Origin: Mixta hanseatica
GTDB lineage: Bacteria > Pseudomonadota > Gammaproteobacteria > Enterobacterales > Enterobacteriaceae
DNA: 64,000 nucleotides
Direction: 5' to 3'
Assembly: GCF_023517775.1 (NCBI RefSeq)
Contig: NZ_CP082904.1
Location: forward strand, 3,038,001 to 3,102,000
Part shown: in pieces, positions 11,214 through 23,150 of the stretch
How the letters are laid out: each line of letters opens with the position of its first letter
Numbering within the stretch: position 1 is the stretch's first letter
The notes under the pieces: generated by a model
What the model saw: the letters and a program-made list of their open reading frames with translations, nothing else
What the model was told of the DNA's origin: nothing
Database searches by the model: none
Program-made: the position numbers and the translations under genes

Positions 11214-12182
11214 ATGAGTAAGATTTATGAAGACAACTCTTTGACAATCGGTCATACGCCGCTGGTTCGTCTGAACCGCATCGGCAATGGACGCATTCTG
11301 GCGAAGGTTGAGTCGCGCAATCCCAGTTTTAGCGTCAAATGCCGTATCGGTGCCAATATGATATGGGACGCTGAAAAGCGCGGAATTCTGAAACCGGGCG
11401 TGGAGCTGGTAGAGCCCACCAGCGGAAATACCGGTATCGCTCTGGCCTATGTTGCGGCGGCCCGCGGCTATAAGCTGACGCTGACCATGCCGGAAACCAT
11501 GTCGGTTGAACGTCGTAAACTCCTGAAAGCGCTGGGCGCCAGTCTGGTATTAACCGAAGGCGCAAAAGGCATGAAAGGCGCTATTGCGAAAGCGGAAGAG
11601 ATCGTTGCCGGCAATCCGGATAAGTTTTTGATGCTGCAGCAGTTCAGCAACCCGGCTAACCCAGAAATTCACGAGAAAACCACCGGTCCGGAAATCTGGG
11701 AAGATACCGATGGCCAGGTCGATGTGTTTATTTCTGGCGTTGGCACTGGCGGCACGCTGACCGGCGTTACGCGCTACATCAAAAATACCAAAGGCAAAAA
11801 AGATTTGATCGCCGTTGCGGTCGAGCCGACCGATTCACCGGTTATCGCCCAGACGCTGGCAGGACAGGAAGTGAAGCCTGGCCCGCATAAAATTCAGGGC
11901 ATTGGCGCAGGCTTTATTCCAGGTAACCTGGATCTTAGCCTGGTGGATCAGGTAGTGGCGATTACTAACGAAGAGGCGATCTCTACTGCGCGACGTCTGA
12001 TGGATGAGGAAGGCATTTTGGCCGGTATCTCTTCCGGCGCCGCGGTTGCCGCCGCGCTCAAGCTGCAGGAAGATGAAGCGTACGCCAATAAAAATATTGT
12101 GGTTATCCTGCCCTCTTCCGGCGAACGTTATCTGAGTACGGCGCTGTTTGCCGACCTGTTTACCGAAAAAGAACTGCAATAG
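11214..12182 (+). CDS. cysK: cysteine synthase A
   Basis: O-acetylserine sulfhydrylase, 322 residues: makes cysteine from O-acetylserine and sulfide with pyridoxal phosphate. Lys42 in [10 protein letters not shown] is the cofactor lysine, [11 protein letters not shown] (near 66-76) binds the substrate carboxylate, and [11 protein letters not shown] (near 175-185) binds the cofactor phosphate. The protein is nearly identical to E. coli CysK. Such enzymes bind the C-terminus of CysE and, in some bacteria, activate CdiA toxins. It has its own terminator downstream. Confidence 0.98.
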   Translation: MSKIYEDNSLTIGHTPLVRLNRIGNGRILAKVESRNPSFSVKCRIGANMIWDAEKRGILKPGVELVEPTSGNTGIALAYVAAARGYKLTLTMPETMSVERRKLLKALGASLVLTEGAKGMKGAIAKAEEIVAGNPDKFLMLQQFSNPANPEIHEKTTGPEIWEDTDGQVDVFISGVGTGGTLTGVTRYIKNTKGKKDLIAVAVEPTDSPVIAQTLAGQEVKPGPHKIQGIGAGFIPGNLDLSLVDQVVAITNEEAISTARRLMDEEGILAGISSGAAVAAALKLQEDEAYANKNIVVILPSSGERYLSTALFADLFTEKELQ

Positions 12183-12208
12183 TAGTGCCAGAGTGCCTGT
12201 ATTGTCGC

Positions 12209-12235
12209 AAAAAGCGCCTTTCGAGGTGCTTTTTT
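12209..12235 (+). terminator. cysK terminator
   Basis: AAAAAGCGCCT (12209-12219) pairs with AGGTGCTTTTTT (12224-12235) through one G-T pair around a short loop. Confidence 0.85.
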
Positions 12236-12368
12236 GTGGCCCACTTCAAATTTTTACCACCCCTGACATTGATTCACTCTGGTAGCTCTGGTATTTAAGC
12301 TGACAATTATTTCGAACCGCAAAATTAATCGCGGTTTGAACTGGATCAAGCTGAATCGATTTACTGAT

Positions 12369-12398
12369 TTGGCGGAATAGCGCAACACGCGGCATAAT
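12369..12398 (+). promoter_or_regulatory. ptsH promoter (P0-like)
   Basis: TTGGCG (12369-12374), an 18-bp spacer and CATAAT (12393-12398) match the layout of the E. coli ptsH P0 promoter, including the GCGGCATAATG block. The 12236-12579 stretch holds only this leader. The 180-base leader before ptsH may also hold the second promoter known in E. coli, which I cannot fix by eye. Confidence 0.6.
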
Positions 12399-12579
12399 GA
12401 GGAGTAGAGCAGCGAAGCGAAAACCCCTGTTTTTTTGCCCCGTCCGCTCTCATACCTTAATTGCGCATTTTTTGGTGAGTTCCGTACTCGAACCAGCGCG
12501 ACCTACACAGGCTAAAGTTTCGCCGCCAGGCTAGACTTTAGAGACAAAACACCAAACCTAATTAAGTTGGGGAAACATA

Positions 12580-12837
12580 ATGTTCCAGCAAGAAGTTACC
12601 ATCACCGCACCTAATGGCCTGCATACTCGTCCGGCTGCTCAGTTCGTTAAAGAAGCAAAAGCCTTTGCCTCAGAAATCACTGTGACTTCCAATGGTAAAT
12701 CCGCCAGTGCGAAAAGCCTGTTCAAGCTGCAAACTCTGGGCCTGACTCAGGGTACCGTGGTGACGCTGTCTGCCGAAGGTGAAGATGAACAGCAGGCTGT
12801 TGAGCATCTGGTTAAATTGATGGCTGAACTCGAGTAA
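12580..12837 (+). CDS. ptsH: phosphocarrier protein HPr
   Basis: An 85-residue general phosphocarrier of the sugar phosphotransferase system. It takes phosphate from enzyme I on His15 ([10 protein letters not shown]) and passes it to the sugar-specific EIIA domains. Ser46 lies in [12 protein letters not shown]. Length and sequence are as in E. coli. First gene of ptsH-ptsI-crr. Confidence 0.98.
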   Translation: MFQQEVTITAPNGLHTRPAAQFVKEAKAFASEITVTSNGKSASAKSLFKLQTLGLTQGTVVTLSAEGEDEQQAVEHLVKLMAELE

Positions 12838-12994
12838 TCGTCCAGCCGCCGAAAAACCGTTTCATCAGGCAACTGAGTGCAAACATATTGATCGCGGACA
12901 TTATGTCCGCGTTGTTGCATCCGTAAAGTACGGTTCCGCAGGATCCTGGCACCTCGTTTCGCCTGGTAGGCATCGTTATAATAAAGGTAGGGTT

Positions 12995-14722
12995 ATGATT
13001 TCAGGCATTTTAGCATCACCGGGTATCGCTTTCGGCAAAGCACTTTTGCTGAAGGAAGATGAAATCGTTATCAACCGGAAGAAAATTTCTGCCGATCAGG
13101 TTGATCAGGAAGTGGCTCGCTTTCTTGAAGGTCGTGGTAAAGCAGCTGCCCAGCTCGAAGCCATTAAAATTAAAGCTGGCGAAACTTTCGGCGAAGAAAA
13201 AGAAGCGATCTTCGAAGGCCACATTATGTTGCTGGAAGACGAAGAGCTGGAACAGGAAATTATCAGCCTGATTAAAGACGAATTGGCCTCGGCCGATGCC
13301 GCGACCCACAGCGTCATCGAAGGTCAAGCCAAAGCGCTGGAAGAACTGGATGACGAATATCTGAAAGAGCGTGCTGCCGACGTACGTGATATTGGTAAGC
13401 GTCTGCTGCAGAATATCCTTGGTCTGCACATCGTCGACCTGAGCGCGATTAAAGACGAAGTCATTCTGGTCGCAAAAGATCTGACGCCTTCCGAAACCGC
13501 ACAGCTGAATCTGAAAAAAGTGCTGGGCTTCATTACCGATCTTGGCGGTCGTACTTCACATACGTCTATTATGGCGCGTTCGCTTGAGCTGCCTGCCATT
13601 GTCGGCACCGGTGACGTCACCAGTCGCGTTAAGAACGATGATTATGTGATTCTGGATGGCGTTAACAATAAAGTTTATGTTAACCCGACTGCTGAAGTCA
13701 TCGAAGAGCTGAAAGCAGTACAGCACCAATATCTGAGCGAGAAAAATGAACTCGCCAAGCTGAAAGATCTGCCGGCGATTACGCTGGACGGACATCAGGT
13801 TGAAGTCGGCGCCAATATCGGCACCGTCCGTGATATTCCGGGCGCGGAGCGTAACGGCGCGGAGTGCGTTGGCCTTTACCGTACCGAGTTCCTGTTTATG
13901 GATCGCGATGCGCTGCCGACCGAAGAAGAGCAGTTCCAGGCTTACAAAGCCGTGGCTGAAGCCATGGGTTCCCAGGCGGTAATCGTCCGTACTATGGATA
14001 TCGGCGGCGATAAAGATCTGCCCTATATGAACCTGCCGAAAGAAGAGAACCCGTTCCTGGGCTGGCGTGCTATCCGTATTGCTATGGATCGCAAAGAAAT
14101 TCTGCATGCGCAGCTGCGTGCCATCCTGCGCGCTTCCGCGTTCGGCAAGCTGCGCATCATGTTCCCGATGATCATTTCCGTGGAAGAAGTGCGCTTCCTG
14201 AAAGCGGAGCTGGAGATGTTAAAAGCCCAGCTACGTGAAGAAGGCAAAGCTTTCGACGAAACGATCGAAGTCGGCATTATGGTGGAAACCCCCGCCTCAG
14301 CGGTTATCGCCCGTCACCTGGCGAAAGAGGTCGACTTCTTTAGTATTGGGACAAACGACCTAACGCAGTATACTCTGGCTGTCGATCGCGGTAACGAACT
14401 GATTTCACACCTTTATAACCCAATGACACCGTCGGTTCTCGGTCTGATCAAGCAGGTTATCGATGCTTCCCATGCCGAAGGCAAGTGGACCGGCATGTGT
14501 GGTGAGCTGGCTGGTGATGAACGTGCTACACTACTGTTATTGGGAATGGGGCTGGATGAATTCAGCATGAGTGCCATTTCTATCCCGCGCATCAAGAAGA
14601 TCATTCGCAACACGAACTTCGAAGATGCGAAGGCATTAGCAGAGCAGGCTCTGGCTCAACCGACCGCGGAAGAGTTGATGAACCTGGTCAACAAGTTCAT
14701 TAAAGAAAAAACACTCTGCTGA
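12995..14722 (+). CDS. ptsI: PTS enzyme I
   Basis: A 575-residue phosphoenolpyruvate-protein phosphotransferase. It autophosphorylates on His189 ([11 protein letters not shown]) and donates the phosphate to HPr. The N-terminal HPr-binding and phosphohistidine domains cover about residues 1-250. The C-terminal PEP-binding barrel shows [13 protein letters not shown] and the catalytic-cysteine block [12 protein letters not shown] 157-bp gap separates it from ptsH; E. coli likewise has extra signals between the two genes. Confidence 0.98.
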   Translation: MISGILASPGIAFGKALLLKEDEIVINRKKISADQVDQEVARFLEGRGKAAAQLEAIKIKAGETFGEEKEAIFEGHIMLLEDEELEQEIISLIKDELASADAATHSVIEGQAKALEELDDEYLKERAADVRDIGKRLLQNILGLHIVDLSAIKDEVILVAKDLTPSETAQLNLKKVLGFITDLGGRTSHTSIMARSLELPAIVGTGDVTSRVKNDDYVILDGVNNKVYVNPTAEVIEELKAVQHQYLSEKNELAKLKDLPAITLDGHQVEVGANIGTVRDIPGAERNGAECVGLYRTEFLFMDRDALPTEEEQFQAYKAVAEAMGSQAVIVRTMDIGGDKDLPYMNLPKEENPFLGWRAIRIAMDRKEILHAQLRAILRASAFGKLRIMFPMIISVEEVRFLKAELEMLKAQLREEGKAFDETIEVGIMVETPASAVIARHLAKEVDFFSIGTNDLTQYTLAVDRGNELISHLYNPMTPSVLGLIKQVIDASHAEGKWTGMCGELAGDERATLLLLGMGLDEFSMSAISIPRIKKIIRNTNFEDAKALAEQALAQPTAEELMNLVNKFIKEKTLC

Positions 14723-14765
14723 TTCCGCGATACGCTGGCCCAACATTACTGCTTAGGAGAAGATC

Positions 14766-15269
14766 ATGGGTTTTTTATCCAAACTTTTTGGCGATAAAAC
14801 AGAAAGCGCATCTGGCACCATTGAGATCGTCGCCCCGCTGTCTGGTGAGATCGTAAATATCGAAGACGTGCCAGACGTAGTATTTGCGGAGAAAATCGTT
14901 GGCGATGGCATCGCTATCAAACCAGCAGGCAACAAAATGGTTGCTCCGGTTGATGGCACTATCGGCAAAATTTTCGAAACCAACCATGCATTCTCTATCG
15001 AATCAGATAGCGGCATTGAGCTGTTCGTTCACTTCGGTATCGATACCGTGGAGCTGAAAGGCGAAGGCTTTAAACGCATCGCGGAAGAAGGCCAGAAAGT
15101 GAAGAAAGGCGACGTCGTGATCGAGTTTGATCTGCCGCTGCTGGAAGAGAAAGCGAAATCTACCCTGACGCCGGTAGTGATCTCAAATATGGACGAGATC
15201 AAAGAGCTGACTAAGCTGACCGGTCAGGTGACCGTTGGCGAAACGCCGGTTATTCGTATTAAAAAATAA
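14766..15269 (+). CDS. crr: PTS glucose-specific EIIA
   Basis: A 167-residue EIIA-Glc, the cytosolic phosphocarrier for glucose transport and the main signal for inducer exclusion and adenylate cyclase control. His74 (ETNHAFSI) and His89 (LFVHFGID) form the active pair; His89 is the phosphorylated one. The N-terminus is two residues shorter than in E. coli. The ribosome site TAGGAGA precedes ATG 14766. Last gene of the pts operon. Confidence 0.97.
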   Translation: MGFLSKLFGDKTESASGTIEIVAPLSGEIVNIEDVPDVVFAEKIVGDGIAIKPAGNKMVAPVDGTIGKIFETNHAFSIESDSGIELFVHFGIDTVELKGEGFKRIAEEGQKVKKGDVVIEFDLPLLEEKAKSTLTPVVISNMDEIKELTKLTGQVTVGETPVIRIKK

Positions 15270-15305
15270 TGATCTGCTCCCCTGCTGGTCGGGGGAGCTA
15301 ATGAT

Positions 15306-15381
15306 AAAAACCGCCTCGACGGCTGATGTTAGCGCTTTGGGCTTAAAGCCTGGGCACTGCTGAGCCAGAGGCGGTTTTTTT
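15306..15381 (+). terminator. crr terminator with an unusually large stem-loop
   Basis: AAAAACCGCCTC (15306-15317) pairs with GAGGCGGTTTTTTT (15368-15381), enclosing 50 bases that contain further inverted parts (GGCTGA.../...GCTGAGCC and GCTTTGGGCTTAAAGCC). A smaller hairpin GCTCCCC/GGGGGAGC precedes it at about 15276-15300. The T run supports termination. The remaining 15382-15609 is AT-rich non-coding DNA before the exporter gene. Confidence 0.65.
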
Positions 15382-15621
15382 ATATCCTGCCTGTGGCCTG
15401 GTTTTTAGCGCCTCCCTTTGGCTTTGATAAATGCCCCGTTTTTTCTTTGAACGCTATCCCTGATAGTACTATTGGTATTTTATTTTCCCTTTTTAACGCT
15501 TAAGACTTTCAATTTATATTAATACGTTTTAATTAACTCAAATACAATTGACTTCCTCTGGGCAAAACCCTCCAATTGGCTGAAATATAAAGTAAACCGT
15601 TAACTCAGGATGGGTTTCAGC

Positions 15622-16875
15622 ATGCCTGCCTCTCTGCTTTTTATCTCGCCACGGCGTGCAATATTATTTTGCCTGCTGCTCTCTTTATTCGAACTGCTTA
15701 CTTATGTCGGCAGTGATTTTATTATGCCCGGCATGCTTGATATTATTACCGAGCTGAATGCCGACCCGCGCTATGTTCCATTTTCGCTTAACGCCTATTT
15801 GCTGGGTGGTGTCGCCTTCCAGTGGCTGATTGGCCCTTTATCCGATCGCTTCGGCCGGCGGCCCTTATTATTAACGGGCTGCGCCCTCTTTGCTCTTACC
15901 TGCCTTGCCACGCTCTGGATAAAGGAGGTAAATCTGTTTACCCTGCTGCGCTTTTTCCAGGGCATCGGTCTGGGTTTTGTGGTTGTCGTCAGCTATCCCG
16001 CCCTACAGGAGAGCTTTAGCGAGGCGGATGCGGTGCGCCTGCTCGCCATTGTCGGCAATATCGCCCTGCTCTCTCCTCTGCTTGGCCCGCTGGTGGGCAG
16101 CGTACTGTTGTCGGTGATGGAGTGGCGCGCAATGTTTATTACTATTGCTCTGCTAAGCATGCTGGTATGGCTCGGTTTGTACTGGCTGATGCCGGAAACG
16201 GTCGACGTGCCCCGTAGAGAAGGCGGCACGATCGCCCCTACGCCGCTCCGGCTGCAGGATCTGCGCAATGATTATCTTAATTTACTGCGCAACCAACGCT
16301 TTATTGCCGGCTGTCTCGCTCTTGGTTTAACCGGGCTTCCGCTGCTTTCCTGGATAGCCCTCTCGCCGTTACTGCTTATGCACAACCTTGGCCTGAGCAC
16401 CTATGCCTATGCCTTGTGGCAGTTGCCGGTCTTTGGCGCGCTTATTTTCGGCAATTTCGCGCTGAATACACTGATAAAGCACTTCAGCATTGAGCAATTG
16501 CTGCGTATTTCACTGCTGCCGATGCTGGCCGGGATGGTGCTGGGGCTGATATTTACCTCTATTACCGCTCATATTCTGGCTTTGATCGGCGGGCTGGCCG
16601 TTTACGCCTTTGGCCTTGGTATCGGCAACGCCACGCTCTATCGCCTGACGCTCTATTCAAGCGAGAGCGGCAAAGGTTGCGTATCCGCTATGCTCGGCAT
16701 GATTTCAGTTGCGATATACGGTTTAGGTAGCGCCGCGCTCACGGCACTTGGCGCGGGAGAAAGCCTGACTGCTTTTAGCATCTCCGCCGCGATCTGCGCG
16801 ATTACCGCCCTATGGCCAGTGCTTTATATGTTATCCCGCGCCACCCCGGCGGGCGAAAGCGGCGTATCAATTTAA
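15622..16875 (+). CDS. MdfA-like MFS drug/metabolite exporter
   Basis: A 417-residue, 12-segment major facilitator. The acidic residue in TM1 (FELLTYVGSDFIMPGML), the loop motif GPLSDRFGRRPLL between TM2 and TM3, and the antiporter motif C region ALLSPLLGPLVG are those of the MdfA/MdtM group, which swap protons for drugs. An earlier ATG at 15610 is possible; 15622 has better spacing to AGGAT. It is followed after 40 bp by the LuxE-like gene, so it probably exports the product of the cluster or protects against it. In E. coli this place after crr holds pdxK in the opposite direction. Confidence 0.8.
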   Translation: MPASLLFISPRRAILFCLLLSLFELLTYVGSDFIMPGMLDIITELNADPRYVPFSLNAYLLGGVAFQWLIGPLSDRFGRRPLLLTGCALFALTCLATLWIKEVNLFTLLRFFQGIGLGFVVVVSYPALQESFSEADAVRLLAIVGNIALLSPLLGPLVGSVLLSVMEWRAMFITIALLSMLVWLGLYWLMPETVDVPRREGGTIAPTPLRLQDLRNDYLNLLRNQRFIAGCLALGLTGLPLLSWIALSPLLLMHNLGLSTYAYALWQLPVFGALIFGNFALNTLIKHFSIEQLLRISLLPMLAGMVLGLIFTSITAHILALIGGLAVYAFGLGIGNATLYRLTLYSSESGKGCVSAMLGMISVAIYGLGSAALTALGAGESLTAFSISAAICAITALWPVLYMLSRATPAGESGVSI

Positions 16876-17299
16876 TCCAGGCGCCGATTAATCATTCCAG
16901 GGAGGAATAAGTATTATGGCCAGTCTCGCCAATGTTGATGCGCTATGCGCGCTCGATCATCCTTATCTGCGTAACGCTGAGACGGATCGATTATTTGATG
17001 CCGCAATGCGTGAAATTACCTTACACCATCTTAATCACACCCCCTTTTATGACCGATGGTTGAGCGATAATGGCATTCAACCTGAATCGATAGACAATAT
17101 TCAATGCTGGTCGCAGCTCCCTCCGCTGTTCGCCAACTATTTCAAGCGCCGTCTTCTGCTGAGCGAAACTGGCAAAGAGGGTATGGAGCTGACCTCATCA
17201 GGCACGACCGGACAGAAAAGCCGTATGCGTTACGACAGCCGTAGTATTGGAGCGGCACAGGGCATGGTGGATCATATCTTCCGTTACTATGGCTGGGAG

Positions 17300-17326
17300 T
17301 GTAGTGGTTTACTGAATTTGGCCACC
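17300..17326 (+). repeat. IS left inverted repeat
   Basis: The 27-bp left end begins TGTAGTGGTTTACTGAATT. It matches the reverse complement of 18522-18548 at 20 or more positions, with differences in the middle only. Confidence 0.85.
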
Positions 17327-17371
17327 TGAACAGAGGTGATATGCTCACCTCAGAACATTACAGGTGCCTCA

Positions 17372-18548
<1,177 letters not shown>

Positions 18549-19302
18549 GAGACGCCGCAAGCCCCCTGCAATTATCTGCTATTGAGTTATGAACCGGCCG
18601 ACAGCATCACGCTGGGCACCGCTTATACCGATCAGTTTCTCTGTAAATATGCGCCAATCAAACGTTCGGTCTATGCGTTACGTTACAACGGGAAAGATAA
18701 TGAGTTCGATCCCTTTGGCGTGATTCGCGCTTTACAAGAGTTTGCGCAAGAAGGCGCTCCGGTCCGGATATTCGGTTTCCCCGCCTTTATGTGGTTTGTG
18801 CTGGAACGTATGCGTGATATGAACCTGCCCACGCTGAAACTTCATCCCGACTCGCTGGTTTTCTTTGGCGGCGGCTGGAAAACCTATGCCGATCGCGAGA
18901 TCCCCAAAAGCCAGCTCTATGCCCGTTTGCAGCAACAGCTGGGTATCCCGGATAGTCGCTGTCGGGATGGCTATGGCGCCGTTGAGCACTGTGTGCCCTA
19001 TATCGAATGCCCGCATCATCACTTCCATTTGCCGATTTATGCCAGAGCTTACATTCGCGATACCGCGACGTTCGCCGTGCAGGCTTATGGTCAACGCGGC
19101 TTTATTCAGTTTGTTTCCCCTTATATTACATCCAGCCCGGCCCACAGCATTGTAATGAGTGATTTAGCGGTACTGCATGCAGGCGAAACCTGCGGATGCG
19201 GCATTAAGACCGACTGGTTCGAACTGCTGGGACGTGCCAGCACGCACAAGGCGCGCAGCTGTGCGCTGGCGGCGTCTGAACTGATTAAGGAGCGCAAGTA
19301 AT

Positions 19303-21720
19303 ATGTATCTTATCCAGGGGAAAACCTATGCCAATCTCACGCCTGAGCAGACGATAGCCCTACTGAATAAACGGTTGGATAACCCGCAAGATTACGCCTG
19401 CCATGCTGAAGCCGTTATCGCCTGCGCGGAGACGTTTATTCAGCGTCTGCAGGAAAGCGCCTTTATTCCGCAGTTGGATGCGTCACTGCGCCAGGAAATA
19501 ATAACCTTTTGCCAGCCGACGGCGCTGCGCAACAAGCTGGAGCGGGAACTGGGCGACAATCCTTTTTCTTTACGGCGCATCGACTATCATCTTCCCCATT
19601 TTGAAAGCTGGCGAGCCCTCGGCGTAGTGGTGCATATTACCCCGGCCAATGCGCCCCTGTTGCCTTTCTTCGCCCTGCTGGAAAGCCTGCTGGTCGGTAA
19701 CGTTAACTGGTTGCGCCCAAGCTCCAGCGATCGGGGATTAACGGCTCAGCTGCTACAGGCATTTCTCAAAGGCGATGACAGAGGCGAGCTGGCCAACTTT
19801 ATCGCGGTATTACCGGTTAGCGCCGAACAGCTGCCCCAGCTGATCGCCCTGGCGGATGGCGTGTCGGCCTGGGGAAGCGATACGGCTCTTACCGCCATTC
19901 GTCAAATGCTGCCCAACGGATGCCGCTGGATAACCTGGGGTCATAAAATCAGTTTCGCTTACCTTGTCCCCGATGCGCTGGATGACGCTATCTTTGATGC
20001 CGCCGTTGATGAAGTCTGCCGCTTCGATCAGCAGGCCTGCTCCAGCCCGCAGCTTATTTTTATCGACAGCGATGATCCCGCTATCTTGCAAACTACAGGC
20101 CAGCGGCTGGCGCAGGCATTTGAACGCCGCCACCCGCAATGGCCCGCCCTGACGCCCAGTGAACGGGAGGCGGCAGATATTACCAGCTACACGGCTTTTA
20201 CCCGTCTGGATCGCGCCTTTGCCACTGCCGAAAACAGCCTGTGGATCGGCAACGGCTGGCGTATCATCTGGCAGCATGAGACAGCAATAGAACCCTCTCC
20301 GCTTTTCCGTACGGTACTGCTGCGCCCGTTGCCCCGCCAGCAGCTTCTTCAGGCGTTGCGGCCGTGGCGCGCCCAGCTGCAAACCTGCGGTCTGGCAACC
20401 ACGCCGCAGGATATGGCGCCGCTAAGCCAGTTAATCATCAGCGCGGGCGTGAACCGCATTACGCCGGTGCAAAATATGCATGACGGCTACGCCGGCGAGC
20501 CGCACGATGGCGTATATGCGCTAAGCCGGCTAGCTAAACGCGTATCGGTTACGCTGGCTGTCGATATGCTGCCGCGCCAGGCGACACTCGACCTGCTGCC
20601 AGCTGCCCCGGCAATACCTGAGAACACGCCGATAATGGGTAAACAGCAATTTCTGCGGGATTCGCTACAGCCGTGCGCTCAACTGTTCTTTCGCAGCGGC
20701 GGCAGCAGCGGCGACCCGAAGCTGGCTGGGTTTACCTGGCGCGACTACCATCGTCAAATGCAGGCCGCCGCGGACGGGCTCTTCGCCGCCGGGCTCGATC
20801 CGGCATGCGATAAAGTGATGAATCTGATGTATGCCGGCAACCTTTACGGCGGCCTGCTGAGCTTTTTTACCCTGCTCGATAAGCTCAAGGCGACAAATTA
20901 CCCCATGGGCGGGCCGGATGATGGTAATTACGGCGAGGTGGCACGCCTTATTGTACAGCAAGGTATCGATACCCTAATCGGAATGCCAGCTACGATTTAT
21001 CAGCTGTTCCAGCGCGAAGCGGATACTCTAAGAGCCTACGGAGGGGTTAAAAAATTGCTGCTGGGCGGGGAGCATATCGGCACGGAGCTGCGCGCCTATC
21101 TTCAACGTTTTGGCGTCACCACTATTCGCTCGGCGATTTATGGTTCGGTTGATGCCGGCCCGCTTGGCTATGCCTGCCATGCCAGCCCGGACGGCATATT
21201 TCACCTGATGTCCGATATTCAGTGGCTGGAAATTGTCGATCTGGATCGTGATGAAGCTGTTAGCGACGGAGAGACAGGACGCCTGCTGTTTACGTCCAAA
21301 GCACGCGACGGGCAAAAAATTATGCGTTATGACATTGGCGATACCGGCCGCTGGGTAAAAGGGATCTGCGCCTGCGGCAACGCCAGTCCGCGTTTTGAAC
21401 TGCTGGAGCGTCACGGCAATCTGGTGCGTATCGGCACTATGTTTATCCAGCCTCAGCGCCTGGCGTCACTGGCGCAGGTGCCTGTCCAGTTGATCCTTGA
21501 ATACGCCCCTGGCGGAGGCGATCGCATACGTCTGCTGGCGGACGGTGATGCCGGGGAAGTGCGCCACCGGGTCATTACCGATGGCGAACTGGTCCTGGCG
21601 CTGAAAACCGCTTTGCTGGAGTTTGAGGTTATCAGCCAGCCTTTTGCTCTTTTCGAACGTCATGCCCAGAGCGGCAAAACCCCCTTATTTATCGATAAAC
21701 GCCTGCAAGCAGGAAAATAA
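19303..21720 (+). CDS. LuxC-like acyl reductase fused to an adenylate-forming domain
   Basis: An 805-residue two-domain protein. Residues about 1-440 match the LuxC acyl-CoA reductase family, which reduces an activated acyl group to an aldehyde with NADPH. HITPANAPLLPF (111-122) marks the nucleotide site and Cys246 in DQQACSSPQ the catalytic cysteine. Residues about 446-805 match PaaK/CapK-type adenylate-forming enzymes: phosphate loop FFRSGGSSGDPK (462-473), YGSVDAGPLGY (613-623) and MRYDIGDTG (674-682). Normal LuxC is about 480 residues and stands alone, so the fusion lets one chain activate and reduce a carboxylate. It starts one base after the LuxE-like stop, implying coupled translation. 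The substrate is not known. Confidence 0.85.
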   Translation: MYLIQGKTYANLTPEQTIALLNKRLDNPQDYACHAEAVIACAETFIQRLQESAFIPQLDASLRQEIITFCQPTALRNKLERELGDNPFSLRRIDYHLPHFESWRALGVVVHITPANAPLLPFFALLESLLVGNVNWLRPSSSDRGLTAQLLQAFLKGDDRGELANFIAVLPVSAEQLPQLIALADGVSAWGSDTALTAIRQMLPNGCRWITWGHKISFAYLVPDALDDAIFDAAVDEVCRFDQQACSSPQLIFIDSDDPAILQTTGQRLAQAFERRHPQWPALTPSEREAADITSYTAFTRLDRAFATAENSLWIGNGWRIIWQHETAIEPSPLFRTVLLRPLPRQQLLQALRPWRAQLQTCGLATTPQDMAPLSQLIISAGVNRITPVQNMHDGYAGEPHDGVYALSRLAKRVSVTLAVDMLPRQATLDLLPAAPAIPENTPIMGKQQFLRDSLQPCAQLFFRSGGSSGDPKLAGFTWRDYHRQMQAAADGLFAAGLDPACDKVMNLMYAGNLYGGLLSFFTLLDKLKATNYPMGGPDDGNYGEVARLIVQQGIDTLIGMPATIYQLFQREADTLRAYGGVKKLLLGGEHIGTELRAYLQRFGVTTIRSAIYGSVDAGPLGYACHASPDGIFHLMSDIQWLEIVDLDRDEAVSDGETGRLLFTSKARDGQKIMRYDIGDTGRWVKGICACGNASPRFELLERHGNLVRIGTMFIQPQRLASLAQVPVQLILEYAPGGGDRIRLLADGDAGEVRHRVITDGELVLALKTALLEFEVISQPFALFERHAQSGKTPLFIDKRLQAGK

Positions 21721-21809
21721 CACATTATCGGACCCGCGCCCGCCACGTTATGTAGCCGGGTCCTGCCGCAGAAAGCGGCGTAGCAGATACGGAAAGGAAA
21801 CCGCACATC

Positions 21810-23150
21810 ATGACCAACTCTATTTCCAGTCAAACCTGTAGTTCAGCCAGCGTCTTCACCGATACGCTGATGCAAAAACGGCTGTTATCCCCTGAGCAGC
21901 TGGTCGCCTTTGCCCGTCAGCGCTCCCCCTATTACGCTCATCTTTATCGCGATGTACCGCAAGCGGGCTGGCAGCTTGCCGATCTGCCCCTGACCGACCC
22001 GGTGACTTACTGGCAAGGTAACTTTAGTCTGCAAGACTGGTCGGTATTAACCGGGCCCGTCAACGAGGCTATCGTGTTCAAAACGGGCGGCACGACGGGC
22101 AACGCCAAGCTATCGATCTATTCGCGCGATGAGTGGCTTAGCTTCGTCACCGTCTTCGGCCGCAGCATGGACAATCAGCTTCAGCCGGGCGATCGCTTCG
22201 CCAATCTCTTTTTCGCGGGTGATCTTTACGCCAGCTTTCTGTTTATCCACGGTGCGCTAACCCATATGAAAGTACCGGTGTGCGAATATCCCTTTACCGG
22301 CACTATCGACTTCTCATCGTTAAGCGCTCAGCTGCTGCGGCATAAGATAAATGTGCTGGCGGGCATACCGGCAATGCTGCTGCGCTACGCGGCTGATCTG
22401 GCGACCAACGGACGCACATTGCCAGGCATTACGACCCTGCTTTATGGTGGAGAAAGCCTGTTCGACGAACAGTTGCGACTGTTTAAGCAGGTATTCCCTT
22501 GCGCGCGCATCGCCTCTATTGGCTGCGCCAGCGTCGATGCGGGACTGATCGGCGCCAGTACGATCGACTGTCAACTGGATGAGCATCGCAGCTTTGAACC
22601 CGAAACTATTGTAGAAATTATTGATGAGAGCACCGGTGAGACGATACAAGAGCCGCATCGCCCGGGCATGTTGGTAGTGACCAACCTGACGCGAACTTTG
22701 ACACCGCTTATTCGTTATCCCGTAGGGGATCTGGCGGCATGGGTCGAGCCAGAGGGAATAACAGCCCGCAAGTTTATCCTGCTGGGGCGCAGCAGTCTGG
22801 GGCACCGGATACGCGTAGGTTATACCTCGCTTTATCCGGACGAACTGGCGGTCCAGATCGGTGACGTGGTCGGCAATTATAGCTGGCAACTGCTAATCGA
22901 GCAGACCGGGAGTTGTCATCATCTTACGGTGCGCATCGCTTTTTCCGGTAATAACGCCCAGGCTGAAAGTCTGATACAGCGTATTACTGAGGATGATCCC
23001 AGTATCGCTAAGCAGTCTCAGGCGCATCAGCTGACGCTGAGAGTGCAATGGTGCCAACAGTCAGATTTGACGCTGCATCCGCGTACCGGCAAGCTACAGC
23101 GCATCGTCGATCGGCGTAACTATGGCGTTAAGGCGGGAGAAAAGGAATGA
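21810..23150 (+). CDS. PaaK/CapK-like adenylate-forming enzyme
   Basis: A 446-residue member of the family that includes phenylacetate-CoA ligase and coenzyme F390 synthetase. These enzymes activate a carboxylic acid as an acyl-adenylate. The phosphate loop FKTGGTTGNAK is at residues 90-100, with LLYGGESLFDEQ near 210 and IRYPVGDLAAW near 305. The C-terminal domain ends in LTLHPRTGKLQRI, with a lysine in the usual catalytic place. It is the third adenylate-forming unit in the cluster after the LuxE-like gene and the fusion protein. It overlaps the next gene by 4 bp (ATGA). The 89-bp gap before it holds no other gene. Confidence 0.85.
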   Translation: MTNSISSQTCSSASVFTDTLMQKRLLSPEQLVAFARQRSPYYAHLYRDVPQAGWQLADLPLTDPVTYWQGNFSLQDWSVLTGPVNEAIVFKTGGTTGNAKLSIYSRDEWLSFVTVFGRSMDNQLQPGDRFANLFFAGDLYASFLFIHGALTHMKVPVCEYPFTGTIDFSSLSAQLLRHKINVLAGIPAMLLRYAADLATNGRTLPGITTLLYGGESLFDEQLRLFKQVFPCARIASIGCASVDAGLIGASTIDCQLDEHRSFEPETIVEIIDESTGETIQEPHRPGMLVVTNLTRTLTPLIRYPVGDLAAWVEPEGITARKFILLGRSSLGHRIRVGYTSLYPDELAVQIGDVVGNYSWQLLIEQTGSCHHLTVRIAFSGNNAQAESLIQRITEDDPSIAKQSQAHQLTLRVQWCQQSDLTLHPRTGKLQRIVDRRNYGVKAGEKE

